Shown in pieces: positions 1 through 8,664 of a stretch of 13,598 nucleotides of DNA. Every line of letters begins with the position of its first letter. Position 1 is the stretch's first letter. This DNA is from an uncultured Bacteroidales bacterium (GTDB lineage: Bacteria > Bacteroidota > Bacteroidia > Bacteroidales > Paludibacteraceae). The translations under genes were made by a program, and so were the position numbers. The notes under the pieces were generated by a model, which ran no database searches, had not been told where the DNA came from, and saw nothing but the letters and a program-made list of their open reading frames with translations. The stretch covers positions 1 to 13,598 of the forward strand of contig CAIQOG010000415.1 of NCBI GenBank assembly GCA_903873355.1, given 5' to 3'.

Positions 1-1747
1 CAGCTTCTGGATAATATAAATTATAATCAGATGTTGCATCAAGCACTGTAACAGCTTTGGTACTATTCACTACATAATTGTTGGAACCGGTAGAATTATT
101 TACAAAAATATTATTCATTAAGTTCATGGTAATGTTTGATGTACCTGTCACAGCCAATGCGGCTGTTTTAATCCCTGTTGCAGGACTAAGCTGATTCATA
201 CATACCGAATTATACCAAATATAGTAATAAGGACTGATTGCATCAGATGTCAGATAAATAGCAGCATTCATTCCGCTGGTACTGGTTGAAGATTCGGCTT
301 TAAGGCCTGAAATCATATTGTTATAAATATGAACTATTGGAGCTACAACTGAAATTCCTATTATTTGTGTAGTAGCACCAACATTTGCATTTGACAGATT
401 TTTGATGTTATTGTTATAACAATCAATATATCCGGTACAGGTATTTGGTGCATATATTCCTCTCATTGTTCCTGCATAATTTATTGCAAAGCCAGTTCCA
501 TCCAACACATTACCATAAATCTTGGTATCTTTACAATAATCTATAGTTATTCCTCCTAAATCAAGTTCTCCAAAATATCCGGTAATAATATTATTGTAAA
601 CCTGATTTGTTTCAGAAACATAACCTTTAGCACCTTTCAGGTAAATAGCTGTTGCTACGTTCGAAATTGAATTATTAAAAATCTGATTATTAGTATTTAT
701 ACCCGTTGCAGTTGAAACAACCGATTCGAATTTAATACCAACACCAGCACCATTTAATCCTCTTTTCAAGTTTAAGTTACAGTTTTTCACCACATTGTAT
801 TCACAACCATCGTTGTTTGCACTTCTGAAAATAATACCATATTCTAAAGGGTTAACTTCACCATCTGCATTTGAATTTACAAAACTAAGTCCATCAATAG
901 TTACATAATCTGTACTGAGAAAACCCATAATACAATCATTTGTATTGGTTGTTCCGGCACAAGAAATTATTGGTTTGTTTGTACCTGTATTACTTCTTCT
1001 TATGGTTAAAGGATTAGTTGCACCTATGGGTTGATGCACAAATTGAGAATTAAGTGTAAGAGCTGCAGACAGTGCAGTTTGAGTATAAGTGGCATCATCA
1101 TTAACCACAATTTCTAATCCACCGATACCAACACCCAGACTCTGAATAGCAGATAATGCAGCAGTAAGTGATGAAAAATCACCACCTGACGATTTCACAC
1201 TTTTTAAACCGGATAGATTAGCAGCAATCAAAGCATTTCTGTCGTCAGTTACAGCTGATGGAACTTTTAAACCACTTTCAACAGTAATTCCTGAACAAAC
1301 TATATCAATTGTATTGCCAATTACAGCAGATGGTTTTAAGTCAACGACTATCCAAAATTTTTGAACGGTAGTACCTACTAATTTTGATGTTCCTGTGATT
1401 GAAAGTGTGGCAACAGGTGAAGTTGTTGAACCAAAAAGTGTATTATAATCTGGACCTGCAGCTCCTGGACCAGTGCGATAAACAGAAATTTTAGACATTT
1501 CAGCAAATCCAGTCACATTAAAATCTAATTGAGTAACATTTTCTTGTACTCCAGATGCAGGAGTTACCGATACTGTCAACAATACCTGATTTACAGTACC
1601 TATACCATAAGGTTGATTTGCAATAATATTGGTTTGAGCCTGTGTTGCCGTGGAAAATTGCTGAGCATAAACATTTGTCGAAACCATTGAGCTTAAAAGT
1701 ATAGAAATGATTCCTAAAACTTTAAATAGAGAGTGCTGTTTTTTCAT
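1..1747 (-). CDS. Secreted right-handed beta-helix protein, C-terminus off the left edge
   Basis: I followed this frame by hand from the ATG at 1747 to base 1 and found no stop, so at least 582 codons are present and the 3' end is missing. The N-terminus (MKKQHSLFKVLGIISILLSS, then MVSTNVYAQQ) is a classical signal peptide with a likely cut after Ala28. Residues about 52-160 resemble the beta-sandwich found at the N-terminus of BNR-repeat sialidase-like Bacteroidota proteins (FWIVVDLKPSAVIGNTIDIV is typical). From about residue 185 (GGDFSSLTAALSAI, a pectinesterase/pectate-lyase-like entry) the protein becomes Asn- and Gly-rich beta-helix coils with repeated patterns such as IFNNSI, VYNNIITG, IYGNVLDG, CYNNNIKNL and IYNNMISG. 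Such proteins are polysaccharide lyases, hydrolases or adhesins; no catalytic residues can be assigned. A T9SS tail beyond the edge is likely but unseen. It is separated from the upstream operon by 199 bp with its own promoter candidate. Confidence 0.85.
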   Translation of the reverse strand, partial: MKKQHSLFKVLGIISILLSSMVSTNVYAQQFSTATQAQTNIIANQPYGIGTVNQVLLTVSVTPASGVQENVTQLDFNVTGFAEMSKISVYRTGPGAAGPDYNTLFGSTTSPVATLSITGTSKLVGTTVQKFWIVVDLKPSAVIGNTIDIVCSGITVESGLKVPSAVTDDRNALIAANLSGLKSVKSSGGDFSSLTAALSAIQSLGVGIGGLEIVVNDDATYTQTALSAALTLNSQFVHQPIGATNPLTIRRSNTGTNKPIISCAGTTNTNDCIMGFLSTDYVTIDGLSFVNSNADGEVNPLEYGIIFRSANNDGCEYNVVKNCNLNLKRGLNGAGVGIKFESVVSTATGINTNNQIFNNSISNVATAIYLKGAKGYVSETNQVYNNIITGYFGELDLGGITIDYCKDTKIYGNVLDGTGFAINYAGTMRGIYAPNTCTGYIDCYNNNIKNLSNANVGATTQIIGISVVAPIVHIYNNMISGLKAESSTSTSGMNAAIYLTSDAISPYYYIWYNSVCMNQLSPATGIKTAALAVTGTSNITMNLMNNIFVNNSTGSNNYVVNSTKAVTVLDATSDYNLYYPEA

Positions 1748-1946
1748 GCTGTATTTTGATTGGATTTATAGATTTAAAGATACTAACTCAAAAAAATCAA
1801 CTTCTAAAAGAGATAATTTTGACGATACAAATATAGATTGTAACCGAAAGAAAAAATCATACTTTTTTGACAGTTAGTAATACTTTTCGTACAATTAAAC
1901 TTCAAAGCAGGATATTTAAGAAAACTTTTAAGAGAATCAACTACTT
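1748..1946. other. 199-bp intergenic gap, sulfatase to beta-helix gene
   Basis: This is the only sizeable non-coding stretch in the window. It is very AT-rich. It contains the TATATTTG promoter candidate (1828-1835) and an A6/T6 inverted repeat with a 6-base spacer (1851-1868). I see no GC-rich stem followed by a T-run that would be a convincing terminator for the sulfatase, and no tRNA or riboswitch-like structure. Confidence 0.6.
1828..1856 (-). promoter_or_regulatory. Candidate Bacteroidota promoter for the beta-helix gene
   Basis: Read on the minus strand, 1835-1828 is TATATTTG, an exact fit to the Bacteroidota -7 element TAnnTTTG. A T6 run (1856-1851) lies 15 bases upstream, roughly where the loose -33 TTTG box would be; the -33 match is weak. 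Transcription would start near 1820 and leave a 5' leader of about 70-75 nt before the ATG at 1747. This is a consensus match only. Confidence 0.5.
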
Positions 1947-3509
1947 TTACTTCTCAAAATCACTATCTTCAACCCAACCGGCCTTGATTTTTTCGCCTTT
2001 CATATATCGATTATAAAAATTTTGCTCTGAGCCCGCGTAAGGATAATTATCAAATACAACTCCATCTGCAATTATACGTGGATCCTGCTGTTTTAGGAGT
2101 TCTGCAATCATCATTTTTTCCATATCACTGGTTATTTTTGCAAATTCGCCCAAGCCAGCCAGATTGTGAATGCAGGATGGGTCGGATTTGATATTGTACA
2201 ATTCGAGTACAGAGCGTTTCTGGAAGCTCATATTCCAGTAATAATCGTATTTGCCCTGTCGTTTCTGATTCAAAATAACCGATTTAGTTGGGCTACCATC
2301 AGTATCTAAATAACCTGTTTCGGGATTTCCTGATGGCCATCGGTCTGTTTCGAAGTTTTTAAGCAATAAAAAACCATCTTTTACTATGCCCCGTACCGGA
2401 TAACCTTCATCATTAGGACGACCAACATCATTGCGTTCACGACCAACGAGTGCAAAATTTCGCTTATTGTTTACCAGATTATCCTTGGTCGAATACATTA
2501 TATCAGTCAAAGATTTGCCAGCTGTTGGTTGCATCCCTGACTTTTGTGTACTAATTTTTGCCAGTTTCAAAAATGTAGGAGCAAAATCAGAAAAACTCAC
2601 CATATCATCAATCACACGACCACTCTTCTTAATACCACCCAACCACATAATAGCCAATGGTAGATGATTCGACATTTCGTAACTTTGCCCTTTCATCCGT
2701 GGGAAAGGCATTCCATTATCCGAAGTAACCACTACAATTGTATTTTCAAGTTCTCCTGTTTTATCCAACAAGTCCAACATTTTCTGAAGTTGATTATCAA
2801 AATATTCCACTTCAAAAGCATAGTCGAGCATATCATTTCGAACTGAATCATTATCAGGCCAAAAATCGGGAACAGCATCGATATCACTCAACTTTTTATG
2901 TCCGACTCGAACACCAGTACCATACTCGTAATTACGATGTGGTTCCATACCACCATACCAGAAAAACCAAGGCTTATCACCTTTTTCAAATAAAAATTTA
3001 GAAAAATTTGCTACATAATCGCAGGTAGATATGGAATTGGTGGGCGGTACTAATCGTATATCACTATAATTTTTGCCGGTTAATTCTCTAGTTATTCCAT
3101 TAATCTTTCCTGGCTCACCCGGTGCCCAGCCTTTTCCTGTATAGCCAACTGAATATCCATTTTCACTCAATACTTCGATAAATGATTTAAATTCGGTAGG
3201 GAAAAACGGTACATGATTTCCGGCTTCTTTCAATTGCCAAGAATTACGACCTGTAATTATACAGCTTCTCGATGGTGAACTTTTAGCATTACAGGTATAA
3301 GCATTATTAAATAACAATCCTTTACGCGCCACCTGATCAAAAGCCGGCGTATTCACCCATTTACAACCGTATACACTGAGGTATTTATAGGCAGCATCGT
3401 CAGCCAGACAAAATAAAATATTGGGTCTGTCAGATTTTACTTTCTCTTTGGCAACTAAAATTAGACTTGTAGATAATAAAACCGGGAAAAAAGCGATCGT
3501 TTTATTCAT
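1947..3509 (-). CDS. Serine-type sulfatase, N-sulfoglucosamine sulfohydrolase-like
   Basis: Type I sulfatase (alkaline phosphatase superfamily) of 520 aa, expected to hydrolyse sulfate esters or sulfamates on a glycan. The modification motif is S77-S78-P79-S80-R81 followed by SCIITGR, so the residue converted to formylglycine is Ser, not Cys; maturation would need an anaerobic (radical SAM) sulfatase-maturating enzyme, which is not in the window. Metal ligands are visible as D37-D38 in ILFCLADD and D264-N265 in TSDNGMPFP. H191 in EPHRNYEYG fits the active-site His. The TSDNG-x-PFP motif, the VPDFWPDNDSVRNDMLDY stretch and the layout recall human SGSH and bacterial relatives, so an N-sulfatase-like subgroup is suggested, not proven. 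The N-terminus is hydrophobic (residues 5-20, LVA then KEK) and looks exported, with no lipobox. It is the last gene of the operon, 33 bp after the GH127-type gene. Confidence 0.9.
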   Translation of the reverse strand: MNKTIAFFPVLLSTSLILVAKEKVKSDRPNILFCLADDAAYKYLSVYGCKWVNTPAFDQVARKGLLFNNAYTCNAKSSPSRSCIITGRNSWQLKEAGNHVPFFPTEFKSFIEVLSENGYSVGYTGKGWAPGEPGKINGITRELTGKNYSDIRLVPPTNSISTCDYVANFSKFLFEKGDKPWFFWYGGMEPHRNYEYGTGVRVGHKKLSDIDAVPDFWPDNDSVRNDMLDYAFEVEYFDNQLQKMLDLLDKTGELENTIVVVTSDNGMPFPRMKGQSYEMSNHLPLAIMWLGGIKKSGRVIDDMVSFSDFAPTFLKLAKISTQKSGMQPTAGKSLTDIMYSTKDNLVNNKRNFALVGRERNDVGRPNDEGYPVRGIVKDGFLLLKNFETDRWPSGNPETGYLDTDGSPTKSVILNQKRQGKYDYYWNMSFQKRSVLELYNIKSDPSCIHNLAGLGEFAKITSDMEKMMIAELLKQQDPRIIADGVVFDNYPYAGSEQNFYNRYMKGEKIKAGWVEDSDFEK

Positions 3510-3542
3510 TTTCGATGGATATTTAGAAATACTGTTGCGATT

Positions 3543-5567
3543 CTATTTTTTTATCGGAAAAGTAACTTGTCTTAAAATAGTTGAACCAAAAGGAACAAGC
3601 TTTATATCAACTGTTTGCTTTGTTTTCGGATTAAATAGTTGTCCGGTTAACTGAGTTGGTGAATCGATCCATAGGTTTGAACCGTCTTTTTTGGTTTCAA
3701 ATTTAAAACCGAAGGTATTTTCAGGCATACCCACAAACTGTAATTTAAAGTCAAATCCCTCTTTGGCAAAAAAAAGTTGATCATAAAGATTATTCAACTT
3801 CCAGTCTTTGATAATTTTATTAGTCGAAGGAATATTCAGCGCATACACCAACTCACCCCGTTGCAAATAATACTCGCCATTATTGTCTTTTTTAGCTACT
3901 ATTTTTGGCTTGAATGTAAGTGTGACTTTGTCGCCTTTTTTCCAGTTTTTACTGATAATGCAATAGTTTCCCTGCTTCTTTATTTTAGCATCTGAAGACG
4001 TAATCTGATAATTTCCACCCCATTCAGGAATTCTAATGGTGAAATCAAAGGTAAGGTTTTTCTCCGGATTTACCTCAAATACAATTTTATCTTCGAAAGG
4101 AAAGTTAGTGATTTCTTTAAGTTGCACTTCAGTGTTTTTAACCGTTGTTTTTAACTCCGAAGGACCAAAAAACATCGCAGCAATTCCATTTTCAGAGCGC
4201 ATCCACATATTGGATACAAAATGCGGATAACAACGGGTTGATTGTGGTGCGCAACATTGTGCCACATCTATATGCGTTGGAGAATATTTGTAACGATCGT
4301 CTTTCAAACCGTAACCAATGTGTTTTGCTTTGTTCATTGCTCCAAGTGATTCACCGTTCAAACGATTGCAATTATCAGTTTTGCAATATGTCACTGCACT
4401 GTTGTCTGGCAAACGGGCACCTTGTGCAGTATTATAAAACACTTTCTCGGCAATGTCGCCCCAACTACTATTTCCGGTGTACATTAATGCATTTTGAGCC
4501 GATAATTGCAGTTCAGTAATAGCGCAATATTCTATCGGTGTAGAATCCGGACGAGCCACTTGTCCCCACATATTCTCGTATCCAAATCCACCACCACTTG
4601 GAAGTAATACCTTAGCCAACTTAAATTTATAATTTTCGACTAATTTCCCCAGTTCAGGTGAACCTTGTAAGTACCAGCTATCCAACAATACCCGTAAATG
4701 CTCAAAAGTATGGGCAGAATGACCAATAAAATTATAATTTGGATCTTTTAGGAAGGTGTAATGTATGTCGTTATCATAAGGTTTACTTTCGCAATAGGCC
4801 TGATATAGCCAAACTGCATAATCACGATACTTGGTTTCTTTTGTTAGCCGATAAAGCCAGGCAACTGTTTCGGCATACATCAATCCGTGTGAAGCACCAC
4901 CGTATAATTCTGTATTGAATGGATTTTTTTTATCGGGAGCAAAATTTAGCATGGTTTGATCAACCGATTTCTTAACTGCGTTCAGGTATTTGGTTTCATT
5001 ACTTAATTCAAAAAAGGTAAGTAAAACATAAGACATGCGTGCCTGAGTCCACAATTCACCATTTCCGTCTTCATTTGAAAATCGCATTTCGGGTTTATAA
5101 ATACCCAGATAGCCGTTTTGAGGTTGATTAGAAACAATGTGATCCAACCGTTTTCTCACTTTTTCGATATTCGCTTTGTCCTGTACCAACCAGGCATTCC
5201 TAAGCAAACCATCTAACCAATAGCCCTGTTGTTCACCTCGCCACCACATAAGGTCTTTCAACCAAGACCCTTTTACCGAATCCGGAATAGCTCCACGTTG
5301 ACGCGAAACAAACAAATCATCATTCATCTCTTCGGGAGTCAGAATATCCTGAACTGATGACAAACCATTCTTCAGGTCGCGTACTATTTGTTCTTTCAGC
5401 CAGCCTGCAGGTAACACTTCGCCCAATTTAAAGGCTGTAAAAACTTGCTTTATTTCTTTCTTCTCTGTTTTGAAGAATGCTAATGAATCCTTGTCAAATG
5501 CCATAGTCGATTCGCAATTCAAGAGCAGAATTATTGAGATAAATACATGTAATAATGATTTTTTCAT
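3543..5567 (-). CDS. GH127/DUF1680-type glycoside hydrolase (beta-L-arabinofuranosidase-like)
   Basis: A 674-aa protein of the usual length for the family. An (alpha/alpha)6-barrel segment occupies about residues 45-470 (WLDGLLRNAWL, NGYLGIY, GELWTQARMSY), with beta-sandwich domains after it. GH127 enzymes characterised as beta-L-arabinofuranosidases use a zinc-bound cysteine nucleophile with a Glu-x-Cys and a Cys-Cys pair as ligands. Here E346-Y347-C348 and C438-C439 provide all four residues, and E331 lies where the acid/base Glu would be expected (about 15 residues before E346). The sugar released cannot be fixed, because related families (GH142, GH146 and unclassified DUF1680) share this motif. 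The N-terminus is a signal sequence: ILLLNC at 13-18 could be an unusual lipobox (Cys18), otherwise cleavage near STMA at 20-23. The start ATG is 12 bp after the reductase stop, preceded by AAAGGA, a purine-rich site uncommon in this phylum. Confidence 0.88.
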   Translation of the reverse strand: MKKSLLHVFISIILLLNCESTMAFDKDSLAFFKTEKKEIKQVFTAFKLGEVLPAGWLKEQIVRDLKNGLSSVQDILTPEEMNDDLFVSRQRGAIPDSVKGSWLKDLMWWRGEQQGYWLDGLLRNAWLVQDKANIEKVRKRLDHIVSNQPQNGYLGIYKPEMRFSNEDGNGELWTQARMSYVLLTFFELSNETKYLNAVKKSVDQTMLNFAPDKKNPFNTELYGGASHGLMYAETVAWLYRLTKETKYRDYAVWLYQAYCESKPYDNDIHYTFLKDPNYNFIGHSAHTFEHLRVLLDSWYLQGSPELGKLVENYKFKLAKVLLPSGGGFGYENMWGQVARPDSTPIEYCAITELQLSAQNALMYTGNSSWGDIAEKVFYNTAQGARLPDNSAVTYCKTDNCNRLNGESLGAMNKAKHIGYGLKDDRYKYSPTHIDVAQCCAPQSTRCYPHFVSNMWMRSENGIAAMFFGPSELKTTVKNTEVQLKEITNFPFEDKIVFEVNPEKNLTFDFTIRIPEWGGNYQITSSDAKIKKQGNYCIISKNWKKGDKVTLTFKPKIVAKKDNNGEYYLQRGELVYALNIPSTNKIIKDWKLNNLYDQLFFAKEGFDFKLQFVGMPENTFGFKFETKKDGSNLWIDSPTQLTGQLFNPKTKQTVDIKLVPFGSTILRQVTFPIKK

Positions 5568-5579
5568 ATTCCTTTTGAT

Positions 5580-6572
5580 TTATCCTTTTAGAATTTCTTC
5601 AATCAAATTTAATTCATCAGTTTCAAACCTTAAATTAGCCATTGTTGCCAGATTATCTGCAAGTTGTTCCCTACTACTTGCTCCAATAAGCACTGAAGTT
5701 ACACGCTCGTCTTTCAACAACCATGCAATTGCCATTTGAGCCAATGATTGATTTCTGTTTTTTGCTACTTCATTGAGTTTTTTCACCTTCTCAATCCTTT
5801 CGGCAGTAACTTCGCTAACTTGTAAAAATCCGGTTGATTTTGCGGCTCTTGAATCTTCAGGAATTCCTTTAAGATATTTATTGGTAAGTAATCCCTGTGC
5901 CAATGGTGAAAAAGCAATACAGCCAATGCCATTATTTTCAAGTACATCCATCAGGCCATCTTCCACCCAACGTTCAAACATCGAGTACTTAGGTTGATGA
6001 ATCAAGCAAGGAGTGTGATATGATTTCAGTAAGTCGGCAGCTTGTTGGGTTCTATCAGCTTCGTAGCTCGAAACTCCTGTGTACAAAGCTTTACCTGAAT
6101 TTACAGATGTGGTCAAGGCACCCATCGTTTCTTCCAACGGTGTAAAAGGATCGGGACGATGCGAATAAAAAATATCCACATAGTCGAGTTGCATTCTTTT
6201 TAAACTTTGATCCAAGCTGGCAATCAAATACTTTCGTGAACCGAAATCACCATATGGGCCTGGCCACATACCCCAACCGGCTTTGGTTGAAATAATCATT
6301 TCATCGCGATGCGATTGAAAATCCATTTTAAGAATACGTCCAAAATTCTCTTCAGCAGTGCCTGGAGGTGGTCCGTAATTATTTGCCAAATCGAAATGGG
6401 TAATACCCGCATCAAATGCATTCCAAATTATTTTGCGAAATTTTTCAAAGGTATCCACACCGCCAAAGTTGTGCCAAAGACCCAATGAAATGATGGGCAA
6501 ATTGATTCCACTTTTTCCGCAACGACGATATATCATGTCGTTATATCTGGTTTCTGAAGGTTGATAGTTCAT
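5580..6572 (-). CDS. yghZ: Aldo/keto reductase, YghZ (L-glyceraldehyde 3-phosphate reductase) type
   Basis: A 330-aa cytoplasmic NADPH-dependent reductase, without signal peptide. It is strikingly like E. coli YghZ (AKR14 family) over its length: near-identical blocks include SLGLWHNFGG, GITHFDLANNYGPPPG, ISTKAG, MWPGPYG, SRKYLIASLDQSLKRMQLDY, GCIAFSPLAQGLLTNKYL and VTSVLIGAS. The catalytic tetrad is D61, Y66, K97 and H138. YghZ reduces L-glyceraldehyde 3-phosphate and methylglyoxal-like aldehydes; the E. coli role is partly detoxification. In this operon, between a T9SS hydrolase (14 bp upstream) and the GH127-type gene (12 bp downstream), a role in reducing an aldehyde made by the glycyl radical enzyme or derived from the glycan sugar is plausible inference. 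The start matches the N-terminus of YghZ (ERYGQMQYRYCGKSG versus TRYNDMIYRRCGKSG). The family call is firm; the physiological substrate is not. Confidence 0.92.
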   Translation of the reverse strand: MNYQPSETRYNDMIYRRCGKSGINLPIISLGLWHNFGGVDTFEKFRKIIWNAFDAGITHFDLANNYGPPPGTAEENFGRILKMDFQSHRDEMIISTKAGWGMWPGPYGDFGSRKYLIASLDQSLKRMQLDYVDIFYSHRPDPFTPLEETMGALTTSVNSGKALYTGVSSYEADRTQQAADLLKSYHTPCLIHQPKYSMFERWVEDGLMDVLENNGIGCIAFSPLAQGLLTNKYLKGIPEDSRAAKSTGFLQVSEVTAERIEKVKKLNEVAKNRNQSLAQMAIAWLLKDERVTSVLIGASSREQLADNLATMANLRFETDELNLIEEILKG

Positions 6573-6586
6573 TGTATTTGTTTGAT

Positions 6587-8650
6587 TTATTGTTTTATTA
6601 TACGTTTAATTCCCATAATATTTTCTGTTGAAAATTGCAATATGTAAATTCCCTTTGGAACATCTTGCATATCAATAATAAGGTTTGATTTTCCCTGAAT
6701 ATTTTCAATTCGTTTTAGAACAACACCTTGCATATTGACCAGTTGAATATTTCCATTTAAAGCAATATTGTTTCTTAAATTCAATGTGTTATTTACTGGG
6801 TTAGGATAGATTGAAAGATCACTGCTAATGTCATTTATTGAAGCCGGCAATTTGTAAGTTGCCACAAGTGATCCGACGCTTTCAGGAACAGTATAAACAG
6901 CCGAAGCACTCAACGAATCTGATAAGTATTGTGTATCGCCTTTCCATCTGTCAAATACTTTCCCTTCAGGAGCAATTCCAGCTACAACGTTGACTTTAGT
7001 GCCTGACAAATATGAGCCGGTACTTGTGCCACCGTCAACATTTAAATAATAATTTAATGGTGTTGTTGAGCCATTTATAAAATCGACACATGCTTTATAT
7101 TTAGTATAGGTCAACGGATTAGAAACATTTTCAGAAGGAAATAGACCTCCGGCACTGCGTGACGCAGAGGTGAATATATTCATTACACTTTCGGGATTAA
7201 TTTTTCTGAAATCTTTCAAAAACTTGGAATATAAATCATACATACGAGGATGTTGCCAAGCCTTAGGATAAAGGGTTTGTATATAAGGATCCAATGTTTT
7301 CATATCCCAGCCATATAAATGATGACCTATTTCATAGCAATTCAGTTTTTTACTGTATTTATCTACCTCATTTTTATATAGTTGTATAGTTTTACTGTAT
7401 TGAGGAATAATATCGTAATTGGTATATTGTTTCAATCCTACATAACCATTCAGCACCCAATCGAACAATTGATCGACCGTCCATTTTTCACTGACTACAA
7501 TATCACTTACTCCGGGAGCATTGGAGTTTGTTGATTTTGTGGTCGAAGTATAGCCGTAGTAGGGTGCAACAGCCGCTTCATCAATTATACTTCCAAAAGG
7601 AGTAACACCATCGGGTTTATAATCCAGTAATTGTTTAAAACCATCTTCATAACCACGGCGGAATGCAAAACCATGTGTTTTAATTAATCTGGTAGTTTTC
7701 TGTTCCGCAAAAACAGAATCGAAAATCTGATAAGTGTTGGTCGCTTGTTTTAAGATTCCATCCCAGGTATAAATAGTTGATAATGGATAAGCTGAATTAA
7801 ATGTTTCATTTCCATATTCAATATAAAGTTTGAGCGACGGATCTAAACTATCTTTTATCAACTCTGCTGTTTTTCGTTGATATTCGTAATTTGCCATTGG
7901 AGGCATGGTAAACCACATATTTTTTTTGGTCAGGTTGCATAATTTAATCATTGTTTCGGTTGGAACGCCTTTCATTGTATTATTTCCGTATGAAAAATAC
8001 TGAGGAGTTACCCGGTTTTGCCAGGTAACAGCATAAGTTACTTCGGCCAAACTCCATTTCATAAACCGAAAAGTTGAAAAGTCTTTGTAATGGTCAATAA
8101 ATGCCGGATTAAAAATCTCCTTTTCACGATTTTCCATTCCCGGAAGTAAAAGGCGTATATTACGAAGATAATTGCTATTACTTTTTGGGTCGGTGGAAGT
8201 TATTTTCACAGTTATGCCTTTGGTGGACGGGGTAGTAACATTTACTTCAATGCGGCCTGGTGTAGATGTTCCGGCTTTTGCATCACCACCAAAAACGATT
8301 GTACCTTCGCCATCGTATAAACAAACGTATTTCCCTGCCGGGTAGTCGGCAGCTGCTGATTGCATAATTATTGTTGTTAATGCTGAATCTTTTGGTAAAT
8401 ATTTTGGCCAGCCATTTTCATCGAGAATAGTACCTACAGGTGGTACATTTTTAAACCCAACCCAAGGGTTACATCCTTTAAAAACATCAATAAAAGCATA
8501 ATTTGTCTCCCAATAGATAATATCGGTCAGATTAACACCAACATTTTCTTTTGCTTGTAACGGATTTATAATCAACGAAATTAGAAATAGTATAATAACT
8601 GATAATAGCAATGAAAATTTCTGGTTGTAATTCCTTTTAAAATTTGACAT
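6587..8650 (-). CDS. T9SS-exported clan-A-like putative glycoside hydrolase
   Basis: A 687-aa modular secreted protein. Residues 1-33 are a signal peptide (hydrophobic 13-30, cut after LQA). Residues about 36-170 form a beta-rich N-terminal part. About 175-525 look like a TIM barrel: IEYGNE (residues 277-282) matches the beta-4 Asn-Glu of clan-A hydrolases, and CYEIGHH (438-444) could carry the nucleophile, giving the candidate pair E282/E440. Residues about 535-601 (VNVVAGIAPEGKVFDRWKGD) resemble a bacterial InlB-type B-repeat. Residues 604-687 are a type A T9SS C-terminal sorting domain (LSIYPNPVNNTLNL, then PKGIYILQF and IKRIIKQ), so the protein is secreted or attached to the cell surface. 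I do not recognise a CAZy family for the barrel. It sits 14 bp after the glycyl radical enzyme and 14 bp before the reductase, which puts an exported enzyme between two cytoplasmic ones in the same transcript. Confidence 0.85.
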   Translation of the reverse strand: MSNFKRNYNQKFSLLLSVIILFLISLIINPLQAKENVGVNLTDIIYWETNYAFIDVFKGCNPWVGFKNVPPVGTILDENGWPKYLPKDSALTTIIMQSAAADYPAGKYVCLYDGEGTIVFGGDAKAGTSTPGRIEVNVTTPSTKGITVKITSTDPKSNSNYLRNIRLLLPGMENREKEIFNPAFIDHYKDFSTFRFMKWSLAEVTYAVTWQNRVTPQYFSYGNNTMKGVPTETMIKLCNLTKKNMWFTMPPMANYEYQRKTAELIKDSLDPSLKLYIEYGNETFNSAYPLSTIYTWDGILKQATNTYQIFDSVFAEQKTTRLIKTHGFAFRRGYEDGFKQLLDYKPDGVTPFGSIIDEAAVAPYYGYTSTTKSTNSNAPGVSDIVVSEKWTVDQLFDWVLNGYVGLKQYTNYDIIPQYSKTIQLYKNEVDKYSKKLNCYEIGHHLYGWDMKTLDPYIQTLYPKAWQHPRMYDLYSKFLKDFRKINPESVMNIFTSASRSAGGLFPSENVSNPLTYTKYKACVDFINGSTTPLNYYLNVDGGTSTGSYLSGTKVNVVAGIAPEGKVFDRWKGDTQYLSDSLSASAVYTVPESVGSLVATYKLPASINDISSDLSIYPNPVNNTLNLRNNIALNGNIQLVNMQGVVLKRIENIQGKSNLIIDMQDVPKGIYILQFSTENIMGIKRIIKQ

Positions 8651-8664
8651 TTTTCTATTCTGAA

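Noticed and set aside
1851..1868. A6/T6 inverted repeat as a terminator for the sulfatase gene
   Set aside because: The stem would be A-T only with a 6-base loop, and its T-run overlaps the likely -33 region of the downstream promoter.
3290..3293. Cys73 (YTCNAKSSPSR) as the formylglycine residue of the sulfatase
   Set aside because: The (C/S)-x-P-x-R spacing is met only by Ser77; Cys73 lies four residues too early.
5514..5531. Firm lipoprotein call for the GH127-type enzyme
   Set aside because: LLNC has Asn before the Cys, which is not a good lipobox residue, and a normal signal peptidase site (STMA) is a few residues further on.
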